The notes under the pieces: generated by a model | The model's input: only the letters and a program-made list of their open reading frames with translations | Told to the model about the DNA's origin: nothing | Databases searched by the model: none | From: Bacteroidota bacterium | GTDB taxonomy: Bacteria > Bacteroidota > Bacteroidia > JACCXN01 | Direction: 5' to 3' | Assembly: GCA_947462515.1 (NCBI GenBank) | Contig: CANHPJ010000130.1 | Coordinates: 1-5,831, forward strand | Length of the DNA: 5,831 nt | Shown: positions 1 through 5,831 of the stretch, one piece after another | Layout: each line of letters begins with the position of its first letter | Position numbering within the stretch: the stretch's first letter is position 1 | Made by a program: the position numbers and the translations under genes

Positions 1-776
1 ATTTCATTATTTGAAGCATACTGTTTTTGAATCCCAACAGGTGCTGATGAATTGAAATTATCAATAGCAAAAAATGCAGGAGTATTCATGCCATAATCAC
101 CATTATCAGTAGATGATAATTGAAATACCAGAGAATCAACATTTTTAAGCGGGCTTAAATCTACCCATTTCCATTTATTAATAATATAATCCTTGCTATT
201 ATCCGAAAACCTATAGTCGGCTAGATAAAAATCTAATGAATCTGTTTTAGAATTATTTAGAAATCCAAAAATGGTAACTTTAAACCAATCTGAGTCGTTG
301 CCTGTTGCACCACCAAACTTTTTTGCAATTCCATCTCCGTGGCTTAAAGATGAATCCACCAAGGTGGTATTAGTGATATAAACCCCACTTAATACGGAAC
401 CTTTTGTAGCATTCAATAAAGAAATAGAAGCTGTATTATTTCCAAGAGCATAGTTATTAGAACTGTTTACCCCAGAAGCAGTTATGGCACTATACATATT
501 GGTATAGCCGCCAACTGAATCATTTTTCATATTGGTATATGCCCAATCTCCAATCCAATATTTATAAGTGGTATCATATGTATTATAAAATTTGGCATCG
601 CCACACACAAATGAACCTTTTAAATCTGATCCGTCCCAAAATGAATCGGCAGGTAAGCTTAAAGATTCAAAAGTAGAAACTGTTTGAGCCGACGCTTCAA
701 TGCCCAAGCCCAATAGCAAGCCAAAAGCTAAAGTTTTAAAACCATTTGTTACACTAATTCTGTATTTTTTTCTCAT
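1..776 (-). CDS. Secreted DUF4465 protein, C-terminus cut off by window edge
   Basis: The reading frame is open from the ATG at 776-774 to the left edge (258 codons, no stop), so the 3' end is missing. Residues 1-30 look like a type I signal peptide: basic start MRKKYR, hydrophobic stretch FGLLLGLGI, cleavage site ASA before Q31. There is no lipobox Cys, so it is probably not a lipoprotein. The mature part matches the DUF4465 (PF14717) pattern as I remember it: TFESLSLPADSFWDGSD (35-51), GYTNMYSAI (90-98), FGGATGNDSDWFK (154-166), YLADYRFSDNSKDYI (184-198), WKWVDLS (202-208) and DNGDYGMNTPAFFAIDN (224-240). The domain seems to end near residue 242, and the following linker may lead to a T9SS C-terminal sorting domain outside the window (inference). 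It starts 28 bp after the receptor stop, so it is probably co-transcribed and under the same B12 riboswitch. A cobamide-binding or surface accessory role is inferred from context; biochemical function is not shown. Confidence 0.85.
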   Translation of the reverse strand, partial: MRKKYRISVTNGFKTLAFGLLLGLGIEASAQTVSTFESLSLPADSFWDGSDLKGSFVCGDAKFYNTYDTTYKYWIGDWAYTNMKNDSVGGYTNMYSAITASGVNSSNNYALGNNTASISLLNATKGSVLSGVYITNTTLVDSSLSHGDGIAKKFGGATGNDSDWFKVTIFGFLNNSKTDSLDFYLADYRFSDNSKDYIINKWKWVDLSPLKNVDSLVFQLSSTDNGDYGMNTPAFFAIDNFNSSAPVGIQKQYASNNE

Positions 777-785
777 AACTGCTTT

Positions 786-815
786 TTGATTAAAAATTGA
801 TTGATTAAAAATTTA
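786..815. repeat. Two tandem 15-bp AT-rich repeat units
   Basis: The units ttgattaaaaattga (786-800) and ttgattaaaaattta (801-815) differ at one base. The second unit overlaps the last codons and the TAA stop of the receptor gene; the first fills much of the 28-bp spacer before the DUF4465 start. It probably arose by a short local duplication. A role in spacing or translation of the downstream gene is possible, but nothing in the sequence shows it. Confidence 0.6.
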
Positions 816-2721
816 GATTAAGGCCTAACTGATAATTTCGTAAAGGCATTGGCCTCCATTGCATTACCTGATAGGTTTGATTAAAAAAATTATTGATTTT
901 AAACTGAAGTGATAATTTAGTTTTAACTAACTGAAAGTCATTAGCAATTGTTAAATTAGAAACCATATAAGTAGGCAAATAATCAGAATTATCAGCGTTT
1001 ACATAACGCATACCCATGTAGGCCTGATCGTAATATACTCCAAGAGTTTTGTAAACTAATCTGATACCCACTGTCACATTTTGCTTAGGAACATACATCA
1101 ATTGTTTTCCAACAGATTTGTCATTTACTGCTGTTAATTTTTCATTGGTGGAAACTACCCAAGTATGATTTAAGGAGGTGATTATTTTAACTTTTGCAAG
1201 TTCAACATTAGCCGAAAAAAAACTTTCAAAACCTCTTGAATTAACTAATTGAATGTTTTTGGGAGTCCAATTTGAGAAAGCTGGCAACCAGATAATGCAG
1301 TTGTTTAATTTACTGTTAAAGGCAGTAAGTGAAGCTTTTAAACCTATATTATTTAATGCTAAATTACCATGTATTCCAAGTTCTTTACTCCAACCAACTT
1401 CGGGCAACAGATTCGGATTACCACCCGGATTCCAATATAAGTCATTGAAAGTGGGGACTCTATAGTTTCTCGAAACATTAGCCTTTACTGAAAAATAGTT
1501 ATTGAAATGAAATTCCGAACCAAAGGAAGGCATTAAAGGAGTCAATTTTCTTTCGATGAGTTCTTGGCGTAAACTAATTACCCCCTGGAATTTATTGCCC
1601 CAATTAGAAAACTTATAAGAAGTAAATAAAGCGCTTCGGTTCCTGGATTGTATTTTATAGCCTTCTGCCTTGTCGCTACTTGAGTTAAACCCAATAGACT
1701 GCGCTTGATTATAAGTTTGGTTTAATCCAACATTTAAAAACTGATTTTTAGAAATGTTGATCTTGGTTTCCAACTCCGAAATTGAAGTCTTAAACTGAGT
1801 ATTACCTGATATTTTTGAAACCTCATCATAATAATCAAGACTTTCATCAAAAAAAGCCGTCCTGGCATATATCGATGATTTTTCTGAGAGTCTGCTCCAC
1901 TCCGACGAAATACGATAAACTACTCCTCCCAGGTCTGCCTCACTCGATGAGGAAAGCATCGTAGGTGGAATTTGTCTGTCGTAGTTTTGATACCAAAACC
2001 TTACATTAATCTGCTGTTTTTGGTTTATGCGATAAAAATTTTCCTGCAAAACCCCTAATTGCTTAGATGCACCATGCTCTAATTTCATTTTAGGATTGCC
2101 AAAACGGGCGGTGTTTATAAAAGGAAAATCATTTTCAATGGCATCTTTAAAAAACCTCAAAGAAGTGGTTAATTTCTTAAACCCATAGTTTAAATTTACT
2201 CCATATTGCCTGCCACCAAAACTAGAAAAACGAGAGTATAAAGAGAGTTTTAATCCGGTTGAAGCCTGTAACTTATTATCCAGTTGAATAGACCCGCCAA
2301 CAGCACCACTACCAAACAAAGCACCCGATCCACCATGCTGAATGGATACATCATCAATAAAATTAAGCGGTAATGTAGATAAGTCAATTAAACCCAGCGT
2401 AGCACCCTGAAGGTTAAAGCCATTCCATAAAACTGCAGTTTGGGGAGAGGATGTGCCTCGAAACGAAACTGTTGAAAGACTTCCCGCTCCATAGTTTTTA
2501 ATGACAATATTACTTTTAAAAGCTAATAAATCGCCTAAATTTTGTGTATTGTAGTTTTTAAGATCTAAAGAGTCTATATGGGTTTGATTATTACCAATAG
2601 CAAAAGTATTGAAGCGATTACTATTGATAATCAGTTCTTTAAAGATGTATACAGAATCTTTATTGAGCACCTGAGCCATAGCCAGATTACCCAAAAACAT
2701 TAATACTAAAAAAAATCTCAT
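805..2721 (-). CDS. btuB: BtuB-like TonB-dependent outer-membrane cobamide receptor
   Basis: Predicted outer-membrane beta-barrel importing corrinoids with energy from TonB-ExbBD. At 638 aa it is close to E. coli BtuB in size and far smaller than SusC-type receptors; it has no N-terminal carboxypeptidase-like domain. Residues 1-16 form a signal peptide ending AMA before Q17. The segment KELIINSNRF (28-37) lines up with the TonB box of E. coli BtuB (DTLVVTANRF). The plug spans about 47-147, with NLGDLL (61-66), SFRGTS (86-91) and GSGALFGSGAVGGSI (131-145). The rest is barrel, including the TBDR motif YRVPTFNDLYWNPGGNPNLLPE-like block, and the protein ends in Phe (LNLNF), as outer-membrane barrels usually do. 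An in-frame TAA four codons upstream of the ATG limits N-terminal extension. The gene is the first after a cobalamin riboswitch, which is the strongest evidence for substrate. Family assignment is firm; the exact cobamide preference (B12, cobinamide or analogues) cannot be read from sequence. Confidence 0.92.
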   Translation of the reverse strand: MRFFLVLMFLGNLAMAQVLNKDSVYIFKELIINSNRFNTFAIGNNQTHIDSLDLKNYNTQNLGDLLAFKSNIVIKNYGAGSLSTVSFRGTSSPQTAVLWNGFNLQGATLGLIDLSTLPLNFIDDVSIQHGGSGALFGSGAVGGSIQLDNKLQASTGLKLSLYSRFSSFGGRQYGVNLNYGFKKLTTSLRFFKDAIENDFPFINTARFGNPKMKLEHGASKQLGVLQENFYRINQKQQINVRFWYQNYDRQIPPTMLSSSSEADLGGVVYRISSEWSRLSEKSSIYARTAFFDESLDYYDEVSKISGNTQFKTSISELETKINISKNQFLNVGLNQTYNQAQSIGFNSSSDKAEGYKIQSRNRSALFTSYKFSNWGNKFQGVISLRQELIERKLTPLMPSFGSEFHFNNYFSVKANVSRNYRVPTFNDLYWNPGGNPNLLPEVGWSKELGIHGNLALNNIGLKASLTAFNSKLNNCIIWLPAFSNWTPKNIQLVNSRGFESFFSANVELAKVKIITSLNHTWVVSTNEKLTAVNDKSVGKQLMYVPKQNVTVGIRLVYKTLGVYYDQAYMGMRYVNADNSDYLPTYMVSNLTIANDFQLVKTKLSLQFKINNFFNQTYQVMQWRPMPLRNYQLGLNLNF

Positions 2722-2726
2722 TGCAA

Positions 2727-2746
2727 TTGATTAAAATTAAAATCAA
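2727..2746 (-). promoter_or_regulatory. Inverted repeat just before the btuB start codon
   Basis: On the minus strand TTGATT and AATCAA form a 6-bp stem around an 8-nt loop (TTAATTTT), ending 5 nt before the ATG. It lies where a ribosome would bind, and no purine-rich Shine-Dalgarno is present. It could contribute to translational control by the riboswitch, but the stem has only one G-C pair and may be chance in AT-rich DNA. Confidence 0.3.
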
Positions 2747-2760
2747 CCGCAGCTGTAAAT

Positions 2761-2816
2761 AAAGAAAGAAAAACCAGAATAAGACGCTTTAAAAGGCCTT
2801 TTTTGCAGTTTATTCT
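2761..2816 (-). terminator. Weak terminator-like hairpin, possible riboswitch expression platform
   Basis: The minus-strand arms AGAATAA (2816-2810) and TTATTCT (2782-2776) can pair for 7 bp. The 27-nt interval contains the self-complementary AAAAGGCCTTTT (2802-2791). Two bases after the stem comes a pyrimidine tract, TTTTTCTTTCTTT, so the layout resembles an intrinsic terminator between aptamer and gene. The stem is nearly all A-U and therefore weak. It could equally be an unstructured linker. Recorded as a candidate only. Confidence 0.25.
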
Positions 2817-2851
2817 TCGCCTTTTCTCCGAAAGCTACGAATATTATTCTC

Positions 2852-2985
2852 TTGGCAGGTCTTCTGACTTACTCCCTTTTTGATGGCCTTCCCGTTAAAA
2901 AAACAGTGGCAAAGTATATCAAAAAGTTGTTTTGGAGCTTACAGCATCGGGAAATGTTCAGGAATTACACCTGCTTCCCTTTTAA
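2852..2985 (-). ncRNA. Cobalamin (B12) riboswitch aptamer
   Basis: Read on the minus strand, the segment carries the conserved cobalamin riboswitch elements in order: AGGGAAGCAGGTGTAATTCC (2980-2961), with a short CAGG/CCTG hairpin, then TTCCCGATGCTGTAA (core GCTGTAA at 2945-2939). GCCACTG (2910-2904) and GGGAAGGC (2893-2886) follow, and the B12 box AAGTCAGAAGACCTGCC lies at 2870-2854. A 9-bp pairing between CTTTTTGAT (2926-2918) and ATCAAAAAG (2884-2876) encloses the GCCACTG...GGGAAGGC arm, as expected for the central stems. A small GAATAATATTC hairpin (2849-2839) follows directly. The RNA binds adenosylcobalamin or related cobamides and normally lowers expression of the gene downstream, here the TonB-dependent receptor. 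Outer ends are approximate. Confidence 0.95.
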
Positions 2986-3030
2986 TTTTATTTGTAAATG
3001 ATTTACAGATAAAAACCAAAAAACATGTGG

Positions 3031-3062
3031 CAAATGTATTGAATTAATTATTGGTTTTCAAA
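3031..3062 (-). promoter_or_regulatory. Bacteroidota-type promoter for the btuB operon
   Basis: The minus strand reads TTTG (3062-3059), then 20 nt, then TACATTTG (3038-3031). This matches the Bacteroidota sigma-ABfr consensus of a -33 TTTG and a -7 TAnnTTTG separated by about 19-20 nt. Transcription would start near 3025, about 40 nt before the riboswitch core. The -33 element lies only 31 bp after the stop codon of the upstream ABC ATPase gene. Confidence 0.75.
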
Positions 3063-3093
3063 AAGATTTATTTTTTGGAGAGTTAATACGGAA

Positions 3094-3768
3094 TTACAAC
3101 ACCCTACCATCGCTCATTTCAATAATACGGTCTGTCCTTTCCGCAAAATCCGGATCGTGGGTTACCACTAAAATGGTCTGATTATTTTCCTCCACCAATT
3201 CCTTGAAGATATCAAAAACAATGTCTGAATTTTTTTTATCCAGATTCCCAGTAGGCTCATCCCCCATGATGATCAGCGGATTATTTATTAAGGCTCGGGC
3301 TATGGCAACCCTTTGTTTTTGTCCTCCCGAGAGTCTATTGGCACTTTTTAAGGCCTGATCTTCAACACCTAATCTTTTAAGATGCTGCATGGCATTGTGC
3401 TCTACTTCCTTTGTCGACAATTTTCCCAGTTTTAAGCCAGGCAACATCACGTTATGCAATACCGAATATTCATCTACCAGATAATGAAACTGAAAAACAA
3501 ATCCGATTTTTTCATTTCGTATCCGCGAGAGATAGCTGTCAGGCCTTTTTTTCATGCTCTCCTTATCAATCAATAAATCGCCGGAAAAATCGGTATCCAT
3601 GGTCGACAAAATATAAAGCAAGGTAGATTTACCACATCCTGACTTTCCAACAATTGAAACAAAATCGCCTTTGTTAATGGAAATATTAACATCATCCAAT
3701 ACCTTAACCGTAACAGGATCATGAAATAATTTACTGATTTTTCGAGTTTCTAAAACAATATCACTCAT
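3094..3768 (-). CDS. ABC transporter ATPase, LolD/MacB type
   Basis: This 224-aa protein is a complete single nucleotide-binding domain, the usual size for LolD-like ATPases. It has Walker A GKSGCGKST (41-49), Q-loop Gln93, signature LSGGQ (146-150), Walker B LIIMGDE with catalytic Glu171, D-loop GNLD (174-177) and switch His204. It hydrolyses ATP at the inner-membrane cytoplasmic face to drive the partner permease. Its ATG lies 2 bp after the permease stop, so the two are surely co-translated. Adaptor, permease and ATPase in this order recall DevB-DevC-DevA and MacAB-type exporters rather than the lipoprotein sorter LolCDE, which has no HlyD-type adaptor. The substrate is unknown. No clear intrinsic terminator follows the stop, so some read-through into the btuB leader is possible. 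Family call is firm; pathway is not. Confidence 0.93.
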   Translation of the reverse strand: MSDIVLETRKISKLFHDPVTVKVLDDVNISINKGDFVSIVGKSGCGKSTLLYILSTMDTDFSGDLLIDKESMKKRPDSYLSRIRNEKIGFVFQFHYLVDEYSVLHNVMLPGLKLGKLSTKEVEHNAMQHLKRLGVEDQALKSANRLSGGQKQRVAIARALINNPLIIMGDEPTGNLDKKNSDIVFDIFKELVEENNQTILVVTHDPDFAERTDRIIEMSDGRVL

Positions 3769-3770
3769 AC

Positions 3771-5024
3771 TTATTTTCCTCGAATAATTATTACCGGATC
3801 AATCTTGGAAGCCTTTAAAGCAGGAAACAATCCGGCTAGGTAAGTGGTTACAAGGGCAAAAGTGATTCCAATAAAATAAAAGGCCACATTAAAATTAACC
3901 GGAAAGGTACTTATCGTTGGTAAGGCCTGGGTTTCAAAAGGCAAGTTATCGATTACAGAAGAAAGCAGATAACCAAATATCAATCCAAAAACACCGCCTG
4001 CAACCCCTATTATCATGGATATTAAGATGAAAATCCATTTAACATCACTACCCGAAAAACCTGTTGCCTTTAAAATGGCTATGGTATCCATTTTTTCGTA
4101 GATAAGCATATTTAAAATATTATAGATGCCGAAGCCTGCAACAACCAAAAGGGTAATACTTACCGCATAGGTAATTATATTCCTGACACCTGTTCCGGTT
4201 TCAAACTGCGCATTGGCCGTTTGAACATCCATGGCATCCAAATTAAACAATTGAGCATATTCCTTGGCCACCGAAGGAGCTTGTTTTATATCTTTTAACC
4301 TAACCTGAATATCAGTAACATAAGAACTTGGTTTACCCAATATTTTTTGGGTGGTTTGTATGGAGGCATAACATTGAATATTATCTATGTCGGCAATTCC
4401 TATTTGAACAAAACCAACCACCTTAAAATCATAACGATCACCATTAGGGGTATTTAAATACACCACATCGCCAATTTTGGCCATCAACTTATCTGCCAAA
4501 CCTTTTCCCAGCATGATGCTATTACTTTCCTGAATAAGTGACTTTAAATCTCCTCCTGTTAAATAATCCCCAAACTTAAACAATCGGTTTTCCTCCATTG
4601 GCTCTATGCCACTCACCGAAGCCGCAATTTTAATGTCGCCGATGGTGAAAAAAACTGGCGCATTCAATTTTGTAGCAACCCCGTCTACCCTTTCATCTTG
4701 CTTAAGGAATTGTATTACAGAAGCGCTGTTATATATATCTTTGCGAACATTTTCTGATTTAATGGAACTTACCAAAAACAACTCGTTTGGAAAAGCGATA
4801 TTAGATGGTTGTTTTATGGCAGGCTTAATTTCATTGTAAAGCCTTACGTGGGGTGTCCTATTCAATATCAAACCATCGAGTAATCCATTTAAACCAGTCA
4901 TAAAACTGATAAGGGTAATAAACATGGTAATGCTAAACATAACACCTATGGCAGCAATCAAAGTTTGCCTAAAACGAGCCATAAGTAATGTTTTGGCTAT
5001 ATTAATCAACAACTTTAAATTCAT
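3771..5024 (-). CDS. ABC transporter permease, FtsX/MacB type
   Basis: The 417-aa protein has the four-helix topology of the MacB/LolCE/FtsX family. TM1 is at about 21-44. A large periplasmic domain (MacB_PCD-like, about 45-280) follows, then TM2 (284-308), TM3 (330-355) and TM4 (378-402). The cytoplasmic loop YEKMDTIAILKATGFSGSDV (309-328) is the typical FtsX-family ATPase coupling segment, and the tail LKASKIDPVIIIRGK is also characteristic. It lacks a fused ATPase domain, unlike E. coli MacB, and uses the separate ATPase encoded next. The start codon overlaps the adaptor stop (ATGA, 5024-5021), which indicates translational coupling. Such mechanotransmission transporters move substrates within or out of the periplasm. 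Peptide, lipid, macrolide-like or siderophore substrates are all possible, and sequence does not decide. Confidence 0.9.
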   Translation of the reverse strand: MNLKLLINIAKTLLMARFRQTLIAAIGVMFSITMFITLISFMTGLNGLLDGLILNRTPHVRLYNEIKPAIKQPSNIAFPNELFLVSSIKSENVRKDIYNSASVIQFLKQDERVDGVATKLNAPVFFTIGDIKIAASVSGIEPMEENRLFKFGDYLTGGDLKSLIQESNSIMLGKGLADKLMAKIGDVVYLNTPNGDRYDFKVVGFVQIGIADIDNIQCYASIQTTQKILGKPSSYVTDIQVRLKDIKQAPSVAKEYAQLFNLDAMDVQTANAQFETGTGVRNIITYAVSITLLVVAGFGIYNILNMLIYEKMDTIAILKATGFSGSDVKWIFILISMIIGVAGGVFGLIFGYLLSSVIDNLPFETQALPTISTFPVNFNVAFYFIGITFALVTTYLAGLFPALKASKIDPVIIIRGK

Positions 5025-5831
5025 TTTTTAGGCAAATAAATTGTTTCATTGGTATCTAAACCACTAATAATCTCGGTGTTCAAATAATCCTGTAAACCTA
5101 TTAAGACTTCTTTTTTTTCATTTTTTTCAATTATCACCTTATTAAATTCAGTAATGTATTTTGTAGGTATGGTAAGTACCCTATCCTTTTTTTGAATGAT
5201 AATATTTGCCTGAACGCTTAGGTTAGGATAAAGTGTTTCGGGGGCTTTTATAAATCGGGCTTTTATATTAAAAGACCTGGAATTGAGGTTCATAATTGGA
5301 TCTATTTGTATTATCTCGGCTTCAAATACCCTATTCTTATAACTATCCATGGTAACAAGTATCTGCTGCCCTAGTTTTAACTTTACAATGTCAAATTCGT
5401 CAACATGCAATTCAATAAAAAAATGATTGATGCTACCAATTACACCAAGTGCGGTTTGTGGATTAACCAATTCACCGAGTTCTTTATTGATAGCGTATAT
5501 TCTACCATCAAGCTCACTTTTTATAATAAAGTCACCCTGCTGTTTTTCGCTTAACTTCAAATTATTCTCAGCTCTTTTAATTTCGGTTTCAAGTTGTTTT
5601 TTGGTTAATGCCAATTTATCTTTTGCCGTTTCATAAGCTGCCTTTGATGAAATAAAGGCCAGTTTACGTTGCTCCATCTCTAATTTTGATCCGATATTAT
5701 CAGCCAATAAACGTACTTGCTTATTATATAAAGAAGAATCGAGCTGAATTTTTTCTTTTGCCACCTGAACTGCATTTTCAAGATCTTTTACAATACCGTA
5801 ACTCGAAGAAAAATTATCCCTGGCCAAACCG
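5021..5831 (-). CDS. Periplasmic adaptor, HlyD/MacA family, N-terminus outside window
   Basis: The frame is open to the right edge, and the visible part is the last 269 codons or so. A TTG at 5827 is most likely an internal Leu codon, since families of this kind have about 100 more N-terminal residues (membrane anchor or signal peptide, first half of the lipoyl domain and first helix). Counting from that TTG, residues 10-97 are Lys/Glu/Leu-rich helix expected to form the coiled-coil hairpin. Residues 99-130 (FIIKSELDGRIYAINKELG...) form the second lipoyl half, and 135-215 the beta-barrel domain with VDEFDIVKLKLGQ and the P...NSRSFNIKARF strand. A membrane-proximal domain ends in YLPKK. It should link the inner-membrane permease to an outer-membrane TolC-like channel, which is not encoded here. 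It overlaps the permease start by 4 bp. Confidence 0.88.
   Translation of the reverse strand, partial: GLARDNFSSSYGIVKDLENAVQVAKEKIQLDSSLYNKQVRLLADNIGSKLEMEQRKLAFISSKAAYETAKDKLALTKKQLETEIKRAENNLKLSEKQQGDFIIKSELDGRIYAINKELGELVNPQTALGVIGSINHFFIELHVDEFDIVKLKLGQQILVTMDSYKNRVFEAEIIQIDPIMNLNSRSFNIKARFIKAPETLYPNLSVQANIIIQKKDRVLTIPTKYITEFNKVIIEKNEKKEVLIGLQDYLNTEIISGLDTNETIYLPKK

Larger units (their letters stand above)
2722..3026 (-). other. Long 5' leader of the btuB operon (gene-free stretch)
   Basis: This is most of the 372-bp gap between the ABC ATPase stop and the receptor start. From the predicted transcription start near 3025 it holds a short AT-rich lead-in, the cobalamin riboswitch aptamer, and about 130 nt between aptamer and ATG. 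That last part contains small inverted repeats and a pyrimidine-rich tract, listed separately. I found no convincing small gene in it. The leader length (about 305 nt) fits riboswitch-controlled transcripts. Confidence 0.75.

Noticed and set aside
1253..1465. Plus-strand 70-codon open frame
   Set aside because: It lies fully inside the receptor gene on the opposite strand, shows no recognisable domain, and looks like an antisense shadow.
2791..2802. AAAAGGCCTTTT palindrome as a protein-binding operator
   Set aside because: It sits in a riboswitch leader where RNA structure is a simpler explanation, and it matches no operator I know.
3411..3626. Plus-strand 71-codon open frame
   Set aside because: Antisense to the conserved ATPase domain, with no family resemblance or start context.
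4606..4839. Plus-strand 77-codon open frame
   Set aside because: Antisense to the periplasmic domain of the permease; no support as a gene.
3094..5024. LolCDE lipoprotein-sorting transporter
   Set aside because: ATPase and permease resemble LolD and LolC/E, but the coupled HlyD-type adaptor points to a MacAB- or DevBCA-like exporter.
5427..5636. Plus-strand 69-codon frame with hydrophobic, Ser-rich translation
   Set aside because: The hydrophobic look comes from reading the adaptor's Lys/Glu/Leu coiled coil backwards; not a credible membrane protein gene.
5825..5827. TTG as true start of the adaptor
   Set aside because: The frame stays open to the window edge, and the protein would lack the first lipoyl half and its export signal or anchor, so the start must lie outside.

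Overview
The window comes from an AT-rich genome of the Bacteroidota (Bacteroidetes). This rests on a TTTG / TAnnTTTG promoter, a B12-riboswitch-driven TonB-dependent receptor paired with a DUF4465 protein, gene starts without clear Shine-Dalgarno sites, and the protein families present. T9SS-type secretion is suspected but not visible, and I cannot name a genus. All real genes lie on the minus strand, so transcription runs from high to low coordinates.

Region A (5831 to 3094) is a compact export operon. It holds the C-terminal part of a periplasmic adaptor (HlyD/MacA type, cut by the window edge), then an FtsX/MacB-type permease overlapping it by 4 bp (ATGA). An ABC ATPase of the LolD/MacB type follows 2 bp later. 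Together they look like a tripartite MacAB- or DevBCA-like exporter with separate permease and ATPase. The substrate is unknown and no outer-membrane channel gene is visible.

Region B (3093 to 2722) is a 372-bp control region. It holds a good Bacteroidota promoter (3031-3062) and a cobalamin riboswitch (about 2852-2985) with most of its conserved core. Between riboswitch and start codon lies a leader segment with candidate expression-platform hairpins.

Region C (2721 to 1) is the controlled operon. It starts with a compact TonB-dependent outer-membrane receptor of the BtuB type (638 aa). A secreted DUF4465 protein follows 28 bp later and runs off the left edge. The simplest reading is a cobamide-uptake locus: scarce B12 opens expression, the receptor imports cobamide with TonB energy, and the DUF4465 protein may help bind it outside the cell. 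The role of the DUF4465 protein is the least understood and most interesting point. The system as a whole belongs to known types, and I see no mobile elements, CRISPR arrays, tRNAs or rRNAs.
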